NCBI GenBank assembly: GCA_037439425.1
Contig: JBBIWA010000007.1
Span: 73,729 to 137,728 of the forward strand
Source of the DNA: JBBIWA01 sp037439425
GTDB taxonomy: Bacteria > Acidobacteriota > Blastocatellia > RBC074
DNA: 64,000 bases
Direction: 5' to 3'
How positions within the stretch are numbered: position 1 is the first letter of the stretch; the number at the start of each line of letters is the position of its first letter. The notes under the pieces are model-generated. The model was not told where the DNA came from, ran no database searches, and saw only the letters and a program-made list of their open reading frames with translations. Below, in pieces: positions 14,811-23,045 of this stretch. Made by a program: the position numbers and the translations under genes.

Positions 14811-17168
14811 CTATGGCTTGTGGGCTTTCTTCAACTCCGCCAGCTTGGCAAACGGATTGTTGAAGGCTACCGGTTTCTTCTCTGCCGGAGGCTTCTGGTC
14901 ATCGCGCTTGCGACTTCGCTGTTGCGCACCTTGCGGTTTGCGGTCTTGAGACGGTTCAGCTTTTCGCTCGCGCGCTGGAGCAGGTTCTACTTTGTTCTTC
15001 ATCGAAAGTGAGATCTGGTTCTTCTCGAGGTTGACTTCCAGCACGCGCACCGTGACGCGATCACCGGGGCTGACCACTTCGCGCGGGTCTTTGATGAAGC
15101 GATCACTCAGTTGCGAGATGTGCACCAGGCCGTCCTGATGGACGCCGATATCTACAAACGCGCCGAAGTTGGTCACGTTAGTGACGATGCCCGGGCAGAG
15201 CATGCCGGGTTGCAGGTCTTTCAGCTCGTGAATATCCTCGCGGTACTGGAAAGCCACAAACTCCTCGCGCGGATCACGGCCTGGCTTTTCCAGCTCCTTG
15301 ATGATGTCCTCGAAGGTAAATTCACCGACCTCCTGGCGCAACTCTTCGGCTTGCTTGACCAGCTCGGCACCAGCTCCGAGGAGATCTTTGACGCTTCGAT
15401 TGAGTCGTTCGGCCAGCTTCTCCAGCACCGGGTAACGCTCCGGATGAATGCCCGTATTGTCTAGCGGATGATCGCCGCCGGGAATGCGTAGGAATCCGGC
15501 CGCCTGCTCGAAGCTCTTCTTGCTGAAGCGCGGGACGTCCAGAAGCTGCTGGCGCGAACGGAACAACCCCTTCTCGTTCCGATACTGAACGATCTTTTTC
15601 GCCAGCGCAGGGCCAATGCCTGAAACGTGCGCCAGCAGGTGGTAAGAGGCCGTGTTGAGATTGACTCCAACTGCATTCACGCAGGAGTCAACTACCAGCT
15701 CCAGACTCTTCCTGAGCGAATGCGAGGCCACGTCGTGCTGATACTGTCCCACACCGATGCTACGGGGATCAATCTTGACCAGCTCAGCCAGCGGGTCTTG
15801 CAAGCGACGAGCAATCGAGATCGCGCCGCGCACCGTGAGATCCAGCTCGGGGAACTCTTCGCGCGCTGCTTCGCTCGCGCTGTAGACGCTCGCACCTGCT
15901 TCGTTGACCATTACTACGGGGACCGCAAGCCCCTGCTCTTTCAGCGCAGCACGAATGAAACTTTCGGTTTCGCGTCCCCCGGTTCCGTTGCCTACGGCAA
16001 TCGCCCGGATGTTGCCATTCTTCACCACCTCGCCCAGCAGTTGTTTTGACTTCTCTTTCTCACTCTCCGTTTGCAGATAGATCACGCTGCTGGCGAGGTA
16101 TTTGCCCGAGTCGTCCACGACGGCGAGCTTACAGCCGGTGCGAATACCGGGATCCACCCCGAGCACGGCTTTGGGGCCGAATGGGGGAGCCAGCAGCAGC
16201 TTTCTCACATTTTCTGCGAAGACTTTGATCGCTGCTTCGTCGGCCACTTCTTTGAGCGCGCGATGGACTTCGGTCTCGATGCTAGGCAGGACATAAGCCT
16301 TGAGCGCAAGGCGTGCGGCGCGCAGCAGCAGATCAGCGCCTTCCCAGTCCACGACGGTGCAGGCAGCCTGCTCGAATGGTTTCAGCAACCGCTCTTCATA
16401 AGCTTCATCATCAGGCGCGCCGCCTATCGAAAGCGTCAGTTCTTCTTCCGTCCAACCGCGCCGCATAGCCAGGTAGCGGTGCGAGTTTTGCGGCTGCAAG
16501 AGCGAGTGGATGCTTTCGTGATAATCGAAGTAGTGCTCATACTTGCTGTTGGGTTTGGCCTTCTCGGCTCTGCGTGTAATGATGAATCCTTTTTCAAAGG
16601 TAGTGCGACGCACATGCTGGCGCAGTTCGGCCAGCTCTGAGAGCCGCTCGACCAAAATGTCTTGCGCGCCTTGAATAGCAGCTTCGGCATCGTTGATACC
16701 TTTCTCCGGGTTATAAAAGGCGAGCGCAAACAGCAGCAGCGTCTGTCCCGGCTGCGGCCTCTCGGTGCCGTGGCCGCAATTCCAGATCCAATCGGCAAAA
16801 GGCTCCAGCCCGGCCTCTTTAGCCACCGTGGCTTTGGTCTTGCGCTTCTGTTTGTAGGGCAGATAGAGGTCTTCGAGCGCGTCGAGATCAAAGCTTGCCA
16901 GAATCTGCTCTTTCAACTCAGGCGTGAGCTTCTGCTGGCGCTCGATCTCGCTGAGGATGAAGGCCTGCCGTTTGAGAATCGCATCCCAGCGTTCTTTGCT
17001 CGCGAGCACTTTCTGGATTGAGACTTCATCGAGGTTGCCCGTCTGCTCCTTGCGGTAACGGGCGATGAAAGGAATGGTCGCACCTTCCTCGGTCAAGCGC
17101 AGAACAGCCGCAGCGGATGCGGGCGAAATATCAGGATGAATCGTTTGGAACCAGGTTTCAAAGTTCAT
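14811..17168 (-). CDS. tex: Tex family transcription accessory / S1 RNA-binding protein
   Basis: 785 residues with the full Tex layout: N-terminal helical domain (IPFIARYRKEQTGNLDE), YqgF/RuvX-like nuclease fold (VLGVDPGIRTGCKLAVVD ... IAVGNGTGGRETESF), helix-hairpin-helix pair (NTASYHLLAHVSGIGPALAKKIVQYR) and a C-terminal S1 domain (CPGIVTNVTNFGAFVDIGVHQDGLVHISQL). A Lys/Glu/Pro-rich tail follows. Tex binds nucleic acid and is linked to transcription and RNA quality control. The start at 17168 (MNFETWF) is supported by CAGGAG 7 nt upstream and by homology; the longer frame is spurious. Confidence 0.95.
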   Translation of the reverse strand: MNFETWFQTIHPDISPASAAAVLRLTEEGATIPFIARYRKEQTGNLDEVSIQKVLASKERWDAILKRQAFILSEIERQQKLTPELKEQILASFDLDALEDLYLPYKQKRKTKATVAKEAGLEPFADWIWNCGHGTERPQPGQTLLLFALAFYNPEKGINDAEAAIQGAQDILVERLSELAELRQHVRRTTFEKGFIITRRAEKAKPNSKYEHYFDYHESIHSLLQPQNSHRYLAMRRGWTEEELTLSIGGAPDDEAYEERLLKPFEQAACTVVDWEGADLLLRAARLALKAYVLPSIETEVHRALKEVADEAAIKVFAENVRKLLLAPPFGPKAVLGVDPGIRTGCKLAVVDDSGKYLASSVIYLQTESEKEKSKQLLGEVVKNGNIRAIAVGNGTGGRETESFIRAALKEQGLAVPVVMVNEAGASVYSASEAAREEFPELDLTVRGAISIARRLQDPLAELVKIDPRSIGVGQYQHDVASHSLRKSLELVVDSCVNAVGVNLNTASYHLLAHVSGIGPALAKKIVQYRNEKGLFRSRQQLLDVPRFSKKSFEQAAGFLRIPGGDHPLDNTGIHPERYPVLEKLAERLNRSVKDLLGAGAELVKQAEELRQEVGEFTFEDIIKELEKPGRDPREEFVAFQYREDIHELKDLQPGMLCPGIVTNVTNFGAFVDIGVHQDGLVHISQLSDRFIKDPREVVSPGDRVTVRVLEVNLEKNQISLSMKNKVEPAPARERKAEPSQDRKPQGAQQRSRKRDDQKPPAEKKPVAFNNPFAKLAELKKAHKP

Positions 17169-17317
17169 GGATAACTCCTGCAGAAGATGTAGGGTCAAGC
17201 GGTTAGTTGGCTCCTCTCTTGCATATGCCGCTGCGGTTTCTGAGCAAACTGCCCACCCGCTCTTCTGCTCTGCTGGGGCACTCCTGGGCAGACTGACCGC
17301 TACGGCCAGCATCGCTC

Positions 17318-19288
17318 CTATGATCCAGTGTCTATGCTTTCACTGACCAACCGGAACAAAACAGCAGGTGGGCCATCGAGCAGCCCGAACCGCTCTGAAT
17401 GGCGCCGTGCGCACGCCTCGACCGTTTGAGGGTCCCGCTCCAGCCTGGCTGCAGCATCTTCCACGGAGACCAGATAATGGTTTTGCAGTAACTCAGCCAT
17501 GTCTTCCGCCAGCTCGAAGTCGGCTGCGTTCTGAGTTGAGGCATTGGCCTCAGGCCGCATCTCTTCCAGCAGCTCTTTTAAGCCCAGCGGAAGATTGGCC
17601 GCTAGCCACTGCTGCACCGTTTGGAACCCTACTGTCTGGCCACAGTTGGCTAGGTCGCCTGCACTCGCTTCGGCGAGCAATTTGCGCACTGCCCCAAGAG
17701 CTGCCAGCGTCTCAACTGAAGGGCGCAGCAGGCGCCCACCCTGACTTCTTATCTCAGCGAGCCGTTGGCGTGTGACTTGGGCCGTGGCGCTGATGGGCAG
17801 GCGCTCGTCACGCAGCAAAACTAATTGGGGCAAGAGATGAGATTGCATCAGCAACCGTCGCAGCTTGGCAGCCAGGCTGGTCATATTGGTATGGTTACAC
17901 AGACTCACATAAACGCGAGCCCCTGAGCTTTCAAACGCACAGCTCACATCGCGCGGCAAATCTGTGGTCAACTGTTGCCATTCTGTCAGGTGAATTAGTC
18001 GAGGGAGTCCATCTTCGATGAGCTCTCTGCTTTGCTCGGCAGAGTAGTCGGTGATTATCTGCTGCTGCAGTTGCTCGATTTGCTCCTTCAAAGCTTTCTT
18101 CAGAAACTCTTCAATCGATGGGGGCGGCGGGAGGTCAGGTCGTAGCCTCAGCTCGAACCGCTCTGCGCAGAAGGAGAGAATTCGGCGTGCCGTAGCGCGC
18201 CCCTGAGGGCCTAGTGCTTCGTTAAGGTCTGTATCTTGTAATGGCCAGAGCGGATTGGAGTGTGTGGCCCGGAGCTGGGCGAGTGCAGCGTAAGCATCCA
18301 TTCTTACCTTCACCAGTGCTTGTGCTTCCTCTCGTGTGAGCAAGAGCAGAGTATCTTGCCCGAAACTCACCAGGCGGTCCCAAGCCATATCTGGGATGGC
18401 CCGTCGTAACGCTTCAAGAAATTGGGACTGGATGCAGGAGATCAAGAGAGCATTGCTCGTTTGGTTGAAAAGCGCAGTGATCAGTTGCCCGAAAGCGAAC
18501 AGCCCGGCTTGATCCTGTGGGTCAAGTTGGAGCGCTTCTACCTGATCGAAGCAAAAGACTAAAGGGAACTGCGGCCCGGCCAGGCGGCTCAAAGCCAGCA
18601 CTATCTCGCGCGCTTTATCCTCTTGCCCCATTTCATCTTCATCTCCCGCTCCGACCCCCAGGCGCTTGAGCACCTCCTCCGGCAGATCATCTCCGCGCAG
18701 CCAAGCGCGAGCCTCTCGGACGTGCCGTTGCAGTAACAGATGGCCGATGATGGTGCAGAAGTTGATGTCGAATGGCACCTGTGTTTGCTGCCCCAACCGA
18801 TCGAAGAGTAGTTCCAGCTCGCGAGCTGGCCGATTGCTAGCTTCCCGTCTCATCCCGTCGAGCAAAGCCTGAGCGTCCGCCGTCTGGCACTCGGCCAGGC
18901 GATAGAGCATGATCTGCTCGAACTGGGAGCTTCCATTCATGGGGCGCAACAAATCATCCACCAAGCGGCGTCGCAGGTAACGCCACATCAGGTGCGGGCT
19001 GGTTTGCAAAAGGACGGAGATAAACGCCCCACCAGGTTGTCCTGGTGATTGGGCAGACGAAGCGAGGTGGGCGTGCAACCGGGCAAGCAGATGAGTCTTG
19101 CCACTGCCCGCTTCTCCCATAATGAGGAGGGAAGCTGTCTTACCCTGCGACCGCACATAATCGAGAGCTTGGCGGCAACGCTCGAAAGCGCGGGCGTGAA
19201 TTTCCGGCACGTCAGCGAAGACTGGTTGCCAGGGGTCAGTTGCAACCGTATTGCGAAACGGATTGGGAAGAGCAATCAGTGGGCTCAT
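17318..19288 (-). CDS. AAA-type P-loop ATPase, ORC/Cdc6-like, function unknown
   Basis: 656 residues from the ATG at 19288, which has CAGGAG 9 nt upstream; 69 more residues in the longer frame are repeat-derived. Walker A GEAGSGKT at residues 58-65 and Walker B LVFCFDQVE at about 243-251 frame an ATPase core whose start (NPFRNTVATDPWQPVFADVPEIH) precedes the P-loop. A helical middle contains a glutamine/glutamate-rich stretch (KKALKEQIEQLQQQIITD), and the C-terminus ends in a possible HTH (VSVEDAAARLERDPQTVEACARRHSERFG). The gene for a double winged-helix protein lies 267 bp upstream on the same strand. The pairing recalls ATPase/wHTH partners in several DNA-associated systems, but no specific family can be named. 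Confidence 0.75.
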   Translation of the reverse strand: MSPLIALPNPFRNTVATDPWQPVFADVPEIHARAFERCRQALDYVRSQGKTASLLIMGEAGSGKTHLLARLHAHLASSAQSPGQPGGAFISVLLQTSPHLMWRYLRRRLVDDLLRPMNGSSQFEQIMLYRLAECQTADAQALLDGMRREASNRPARELELLFDRLGQQTQVPFDINFCTIIGHLLLQRHVREARAWLRGDDLPEEVLKRLGVGAGDEDEMGQEDKAREIVLALSRLAGPQFPLVFCFDQVEALQLDPQDQAGLFAFGQLITALFNQTSNALLISCIQSQFLEALRRAIPDMAWDRLVSFGQDTLLLLTREEAQALVKVRMDAYAALAQLRATHSNPLWPLQDTDLNEALGPQGRATARRILSFCAERFELRLRPDLPPPPSIEEFLKKALKEQIEQLQQQIITDYSAEQSRELIEDGLPRLIHLTEWQQLTTDLPRDVSCAFESSGARVYVSLCNHTNMTSLAAKLRRLLMQSHLLPQLVLLRDERLPISATAQVTRQRLAEIRSQGGRLLRPSVETLAALGAVRKLLAEASAGDLANCGQTVGFQTVQQWLAANLPLGLKELLEEMRPEANASTQNAADFELAEDMAELLQNHYLVSVEDAAARLERDPQTVEACARRHSERFGLLDGPPAVLFRLVSESIDTGS

Positions 19289-19555
19289 CTCAGCTCCTGC
19301 GGAAGAGGTCCGACAAACTGTCACTTTGTCGTGGCTCTTCGCAGCGCGCACTCTGCGGGATAAGTCATGTGCCATCTTGAAGGAGGATTGAAGCTCGCAC
19401 CCTCTTGGAAAGAGGATCGAAGATCGCCACATCCCCCGGTCTTCGATCCTCAATGCTCGATCTTCGCAGCCTCTCCTAGATGGGGGGAACGACAAACTGA
19501 AGTTGGTCGGACATCGTGCGCTGCATGTTCATAGTTTCAGGGCAAGGGGCTCGCC
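19289..19555. repeat. Spacer with CGACAAAC-type hairpins and GATCGAAGATCG-type low-complexity repeat
   Basis: Contains GTCCGACAAACTGTCACTTT...CG-type inverted motifs near 19307-19330 and CGACAAACTGAAGTTGGTCG near 19490-19512. The same family reappears at 59530-59625. A low-complexity run of GATCGAAGATCG words lies around 19405-19475. No gene. Confidence 0.6.
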
Positions 19556-20467
19556 TCAGCTCCTCAGGACGATGCCGTTGTAGTAGTTGCCCTGGCCGTC
19601 AGATACTAGCTCCTCTCTCTCGGCTTCGCTGAGAATACTCGGATGGTGATGGCGGGTCAAATCGACCCGGCCTTGCGCAAATAGTTGAAGCGCCCCGTTA
19701 TCAAAGGTAGCTTTGTCAGAGATCTGAGTCTTCAGTGCCTGGCGCAGCTCGCGCAAAGATACCAGCGCTCCATTGGCAGCAGCCGGTTCAATTTTCACCA
19801 TTGCCGCGAGAATTAATTGAGCGACTCTGCTGATATCAACCTCTAGGTGATCTCCTTCGCTCGTTTCAGTAGTCCAAGCCTGTTGCAATAGCTCACGTGC
19901 CGCAGCGGAGAGGTCCGCGGTTGTTATCCCGGCCGGAGCGAGTTTCTTGGCCAACTTGTCAAGCTCTTTTGCCAGCTCTTTGTCCAATTTCTCTCTCAGT
20001 TTGCGAACTGGCCCCTGCAAGTATTGGCGCGGATCGGGCGGGTGCACGCTGAGCAAGGAACCTTTGCCGGTAAGGGCCGGTAGTTTGTAGACCCGTCTTT
20101 CCTCGATCAATTGCTTCAGCATCCGTTGGCGTATGTTATCGGGCCAGTCAACGAGAAGGCTTTTGAATTTCTCTTGGAGTTGTTTCTGGGTCAGAGGTTG
20201 GTTGGCGATCGCTTCCAGGATCCGAGCGCATGCCTCTTCTTCAAGTTCGGGGAGCCAGTAGTAGATGGATCTGCCACGGCTGCTGGATCGAATTTGTTCG
20301 CGGCTGATCAGCTCATCCAGGAGTTGCTTCACTCCTCCCTTCGGTGGCCGGAGGGCTTTAGGCAGCGCAGACCATAATTTGGTCGCGGCTAGTGGTTGCT
20401 TAGCTTGCTGAAGCGCTTTCAGCAGCAAGCCAGCTTCACCCGAAGTCGCAGCTTGAGCATTCATCAT
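19556..20467 (-). CDS. Tandem winged-helix protein, partner of the ATPase, function unknown
   Basis: 303 residues, soluble. Two helix-turn-helix-like units are visible, about 12-65 (LLKALQQAKQPLAATKLWSALPKALRPPKGGVKQLLDELI) and 75-130 (ARILEAIANQPLTQKQLQEKF ... RQRMLKQLIEERRVYKLP), each ending in a wing-like basic turn. A charged Lys-rich helix follows (VRKLREKLDKELAKELDKLAKKL), then a C-terminal helical domain. No known family is recognised. The start at 20467 has only a weak GGAT-type SD, and ATG codons cluster there. With the downstream ATPase it forms a probable two-gene unit that may act on DNA (inference). Confidence 0.65.
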   Translation of the reverse strand: MMNAQAATSGEAGLLLKALQQAKQPLAATKLWSALPKALRPPKGGVKQLLDELISREQIRSSSRGRSIYYWLPELEEEACARILEAIANQPLTQKQLQEKFKSLLVDWPDNIRQRMLKQLIEERRVYKLPALTGKGSLLSVHPPDPRQYLQGPVRKLREKLDKELAKELDKLAKKLAPAGITTADLSAAARELLQQAWTTETSEGDHLEVDISRVAQLILAAMVKIEPAAANGALVSLRELRQALKTQISDKATFDNGALQLFAQGRVDLTRHHHPSILSEAEREELVSDGQGNYYNGIVLRS

Positions 20468-20513
20468 CGCTATCCGTTATGAATGATGGGCATCTGATTG
20501 CCACTTTGTGATG

Positions 20514-20621
20514 CTAGTGGAGGGAATATTTCGCGGCATCCTCACGCTCTTTTAAGCCGGGTAGGAGCTGCGACAGTTTGAACAGGCCAGCCTCGTAAGT
20601 CGCTTCAATAATGATGTTCAT
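20514..20621 (-). CDS. Short DUF104 (AF2212-like antitoxin) type ORF, probably truncated
   Basis: 35-residue ORF beginning MNIIIEATYEAGLFK, which matches the start of DUF104 antitoxin-like proteins (usual form: xxxAxYENGVxKPL), but the second half (LPGLKEREDAAKYSLH) departs from the family and it stops early; family length is about 60-80. A strong SD (AGGAGGG, 7 nt) precedes the ATG. No toxin gene is adjacent. Probably a decayed antitoxin, or a real micro-protein leading the wHTH/ATPase pair. The longer upstream frame to 20873 has no recognisable content. Confidence 0.4.
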   Translation of the reverse strand: MNIIIEATYEAGLFKLSQLLPGLKEREDAAKYSLH

Positions 20622-21034
20622 TCTCTTGCCCTCCTGATTCTGGCATTTTACGCCGCCTTCTTCTAAAGGTCTAGCTCCCGACACTCCTAGCCGCCACTTG
20701 GCGGTTTCGCTGCGGGCAATTTGCCTGTCCTGAAGCAAGGCGAGGCTTTTTTGGAAGGGGGACAACAGGCAATCTACGCCTGCTGCTGCCAAGGCGTCCA
20801 ATACTTTGTTGCTCTTGCGGTGATAACTGGTAAGTCTCTGCTGAATTCTACTCTGAGCTTCTTGCTGACTCACTGCTCTGTCTGGTGCATGTGGATTCTG
20901 GCTTTTTGAACTCTAAATCAGCGATCGCTCTCCCAATGTAATCGAACAACAGACCTCGGACGAGCCTCATCCGGTCCCCCCCGCAAAGCAGGACGGGCGC
21001 CACGAAGGCGCCCGTAGATCCTGGCCCAAAGTAA
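20622..21034. other. Region between the DUF104-like ORF and tRNA-Pro
   Basis: About 410 bp. An open frame continues upstream of the DUF104-like ORF to 20873 (SQQEAQSRIQQRLTSYHRKS...) but has no family match, and its SD is poor. I treat it as non-coding or a decayed gene. Confidence 0.3.
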
Positions 21035-21110
<76 letters not shown>

Positions 21111-21182
21111 GCAAATGTGCAGGGGGAAGCCAACAGATGAAGCTCTTCAGAAGCTGTTGACGGTGTCAGCTTGAGGAGCGGC

Positions 21183-21668
21183 TTAATCGCTCGGCTTCGC
21201 ACTTCGGGCCTCATCTATAACATCGCGATTGAGCATTGTCAACATATCCTCCAGCATCAGTCTGAGACGCTGAAGGGCATCTCGAGAAAGGGGCCGCGTG
21301 GGACTAGCCGACTGAGGCGGGGCAGGTTCAGGATCCAGTGTTTGTGGCGCGAGCGCCTCCATTTCGCTCGCTCTGGCATTAGGCGGGACCACTTTCAGTT
21401 TGGTGGCTCCAGCGCGCCCTTCCCCAGCCAGCTTGCGCTTGGCTCCGGCAATGGTATACCCATCCTCGTAAAGCAATTCTTTGATCCGCAGCGCCATCTC
21501 TACATCCTTGCGCCGATAGGTACGCTGTCCTGCACTGTTCTTCTGCGGCTGAAGCATGGGAAACTCTGATTCCCAATAGCGGAGCACATGCGCCTGGACT
21601 CCGACAATCTCACATACTTCACCGATCTTAAAGAAGAGCTTGTCCGGAATGGCAGAAGCAGTTTGCAT
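21183..21668 (-). CDS. MerR family regulator of the ihfA-linked type
   Basis: 161 residues. N-terminal MerR winged helix (FFKIGEVCEIVGVQAHVLRYWESEFPMLQPQKNSAGQRTYRRKDVE) and KELLYEDGYTIAGAKRKL, then a Pro/Ala-rich linker and a C-terminal helix. There are no metal-binding cysteines. This is the small MerR protein usually found between ihfA and tRNA-Pro; its effector is unknown. The start at 21668 (MQTASAIPDK) is preferred over the longer frame, which overlaps ihfA. Lies 62 bp after ihfA, same strand. Confidence 0.88.
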   Translation of the reverse strand: MQTASAIPDKLFFKIGEVCEIVGVQAHVLRYWESEFPMLQPQKNSAGQRTYRRKDVEMALRIKELLYEDGYTIAGAKRKLAGEGRAGATKLKVVPPNARASEMEALAPQTLDPEPAPPQSASPTRPLSRDALQRLRLMLEDMLTMLNRDVIDEARSAKPSD

Positions 21669-21730
21669 GGCAGTGAATATGGAGCGGCAAAAGTGAGTGG
21701 CCTTCAAAGACTCTCTCCTTGAGAGGCTCT

Positions 21731-22015
21731 TCACCCTTCACCAAAAACTATAGCTTTCAGCGCGCGCGAAGGGCGGAAGATCAGCGCGCGTCGTTCGGGT
21801 AGCTGAATTGTTTCACCAGTAACCGGGTTACGTCCACGACGCGAACGGCGATGCACTACCTGCAGCGTGCCAAAGCCGACAATGTGAATCTGCCTACCAT
21901 CCAGCAGTTTGTTTTTGATGGTATTGAACAGTATATCCACGATGCGCCGTGCTTCCTGATGAGAGATTCCACCATGCCGTTGGTAAACAGCATGTGCTAG
22001 GTCTGCTTTGGTCAT
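21731..22015 (-). CDS. ihfA: Integration host factor alpha-like / HU family DNA-bending protein
   Basis: 94 residues, the family length. MTKADLAHAVYQRHGGISHQEARRIVDILFNTIKNKL, then the beta-arm region with GRNPVTGETIQLPERRALIFRPSRALK; the RNPxTGE arm tip that intercalates in the minor groove is intact. It bends DNA and takes part in nucleoid organisation and regulation. The ATG at 22015 is chosen from homology. Gene order with merR and tRNA-Pro supports the IHF-alpha assignment over HU. Confidence 0.88.
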   Translation of the reverse strand: MTKADLAHAVYQRHGGISHQEARRIVDILFNTIKNKLLDGRQIHIVGFGTLQVVHRRSRRGRNPVTGETIQLPERRALIFRPSRALKAIVFGEG

Positions 22016-22345
22016 CGCAGCTTCCCTCGATAAAAGCTGATTAGGAAGGAAATATGTTACGGCTTTTCGCAGCGGGGTGTCAACCACTGTTTTTGGAAGA
22101 GCTAGCTATGGGTTCCAGCTTGGAAGCTCATCCCCTTTCACGGAATTTATCTTCGCCCTTCTGACCGGGGACTGATCTGCTGCAGCTAGAGTGTCTGCGC
22201 CCTGCTCAAGACCGTTATCCGAAAAGATGGATAAAAATCCGAGATTCTGTACTACTGAGCGGCAGAGGAATTTTTCTTGATTTGCCTAAGTAGCTGAATC
22301 AGCAAGGGCAATTTTGTTCGAGCAGGGTCTAAGGAAGTGAGGCAT
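22016..22345. other. Intergenic region upstream of ihfA
   Basis: About 330 bp with no ORF of note. It should hold the ihfA promoter (minus) and the upstream part of the plus-strand small-RNA promoter. Confidence 0.4.
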
Positions 22346-22351
22346 TATAAT
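22346..22351 (+). promoter_or_regulatory. Consensus -10 box for the candidate small RNA
   Basis: Perfect TATAAT hexamer in GGCATTATAATTGC. No good -35 hexamer at 16-18 bp upstream, so it may need an activator or an alternative context. A transcript would begin near 22358 and run to the terminator at 22446-22483. Confidence 0.5.
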
Positions 22352-22357
22352 TGCAAT

Positions 22358-22483
22358 CACACTCGGCATCATATCTCGTAGCGGCGAAATCAGGCAGCTA
22401 TAGCTGCTGGTTCTTATGATTTTTCATCCCAGCAAAGCCCTCGGCGCGGTGAGGTTCTTCTTAGCCTCACCGCATTTTTTTTT
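22358..22483 (+). ncRNA. Candidate small RNA of about 126 nt
   Basis: No ORF. Bounded by a consensus -10 box and a perfect intrinsic terminator. Internal structure is visible: ATCATA (22368-22373) pairs with TATGAT (22415-22420) around a hairpin GCAGC-TATA-GCTGC, followed by a single-stranded linker and the terminator stem. It is not recognisable as tmRNA, SRP RNA, RNase P or a known riboswitch; a divergent 6S RNA cannot be excluded. No plus-strand gene follows within 1.6 kb, so it is not a leader. Confidence 0.5.
22446..22483 (+). terminator. Intrinsic (rho-independent) terminator
   Basis: Perfect 9-bp stem GCGGTGAGG / CCTCACCGC with a 10-nt loop, followed by A and nine T residues. The clearest terminator in the window, although no protein gene ends before it on this strand. 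Confidence 0.92.
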
Positions 22484-22706
22484 AAGATGCTGAGCATTTG
22501 CTGGCTGACTCATCTGACCCAAGAGATAGGGATCTCCCCTTGAACCACCTTCATTTCAAGGCTTTTAGTTCAATCTTCCTTCTCAGCAATTCCCGATTAG
22601 CCGGATACGGCTGTAAATAGTTGAATGAGCCGAAAGAGTTTCTGCGCTTGAACCGCGAAAGGTTCTGAAATAAGCGCGCGAGAGCTGAAGAGTTTTGCCA
22701 CAAAGA

Positions 22707-23045
22707 GGCCACGGCCTTGCGCCGTGGAGTCTCACGATCCTGGCTACCAAGTTCGCAATCCGAAATTCAAAGGGGAGTCTCACGATCCTGGCTACCAAAT
22801 TCGCAATCCGAAATTCAAAGTGGAGTCTCACGATCCTGGCTACCAAATCCGCAATTCGCAATTCGCAATCCGAAATTCAAAATGGTCTTGCGCCGTGGAG
22901 TCTCACGATCCTAGCTACTGTAACCGCGAATTGCGAGCGTTTAGGCTAGCCACAAACGTGAAACTCCACGGCACAAGGCCGTGGCCTCTCAAAATGATCA
23001 AGCCCGCCTGTGTAGCCAGAAACGTGAAACTCCACGGAGCAAGGT
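22707..23045. repeat. Family A hairpin repeat array (CCACGGC...GCCGTGG)
   Basis: Begins with a GCC-ACGGCCTTGCGCCGTGG hairpin and continues as tandem 48-bp units starting GGAGTCTCACGATCCTGG at 22726, 22774 and 22822, then a longer unit at 22897. Units carry the filler CGCAATCCGAAATTCAAA. An inverted member CCACGGCACAAGGCCGTGG follows at 22966-22984 and a partial one near 23025. The same family occurs at 61880-62100 and 62735-62910. Confidence 0.9.

Noticed and set aside
19289..19495. 69-residue N-terminal extension of the ATPase
   Set aside because: Composed of GATCGAAGATCG-type repeat translation and non-coding DNA; a good SD and homology-like start occur at 19288.
17318..20467. BREX or other named defence system
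   Set aside because: No methyltransferase, PglZ, helicase or nuclease gene accompanies the ATPase/wHTH pair; only a generic resemblance can be claimed.
22966..22984. Intrinsic terminator at the family A hairpin
   Set aside because: A strong stem but no following T-run, and the hairpin recurs far from gene ends; it is a repeat unit.
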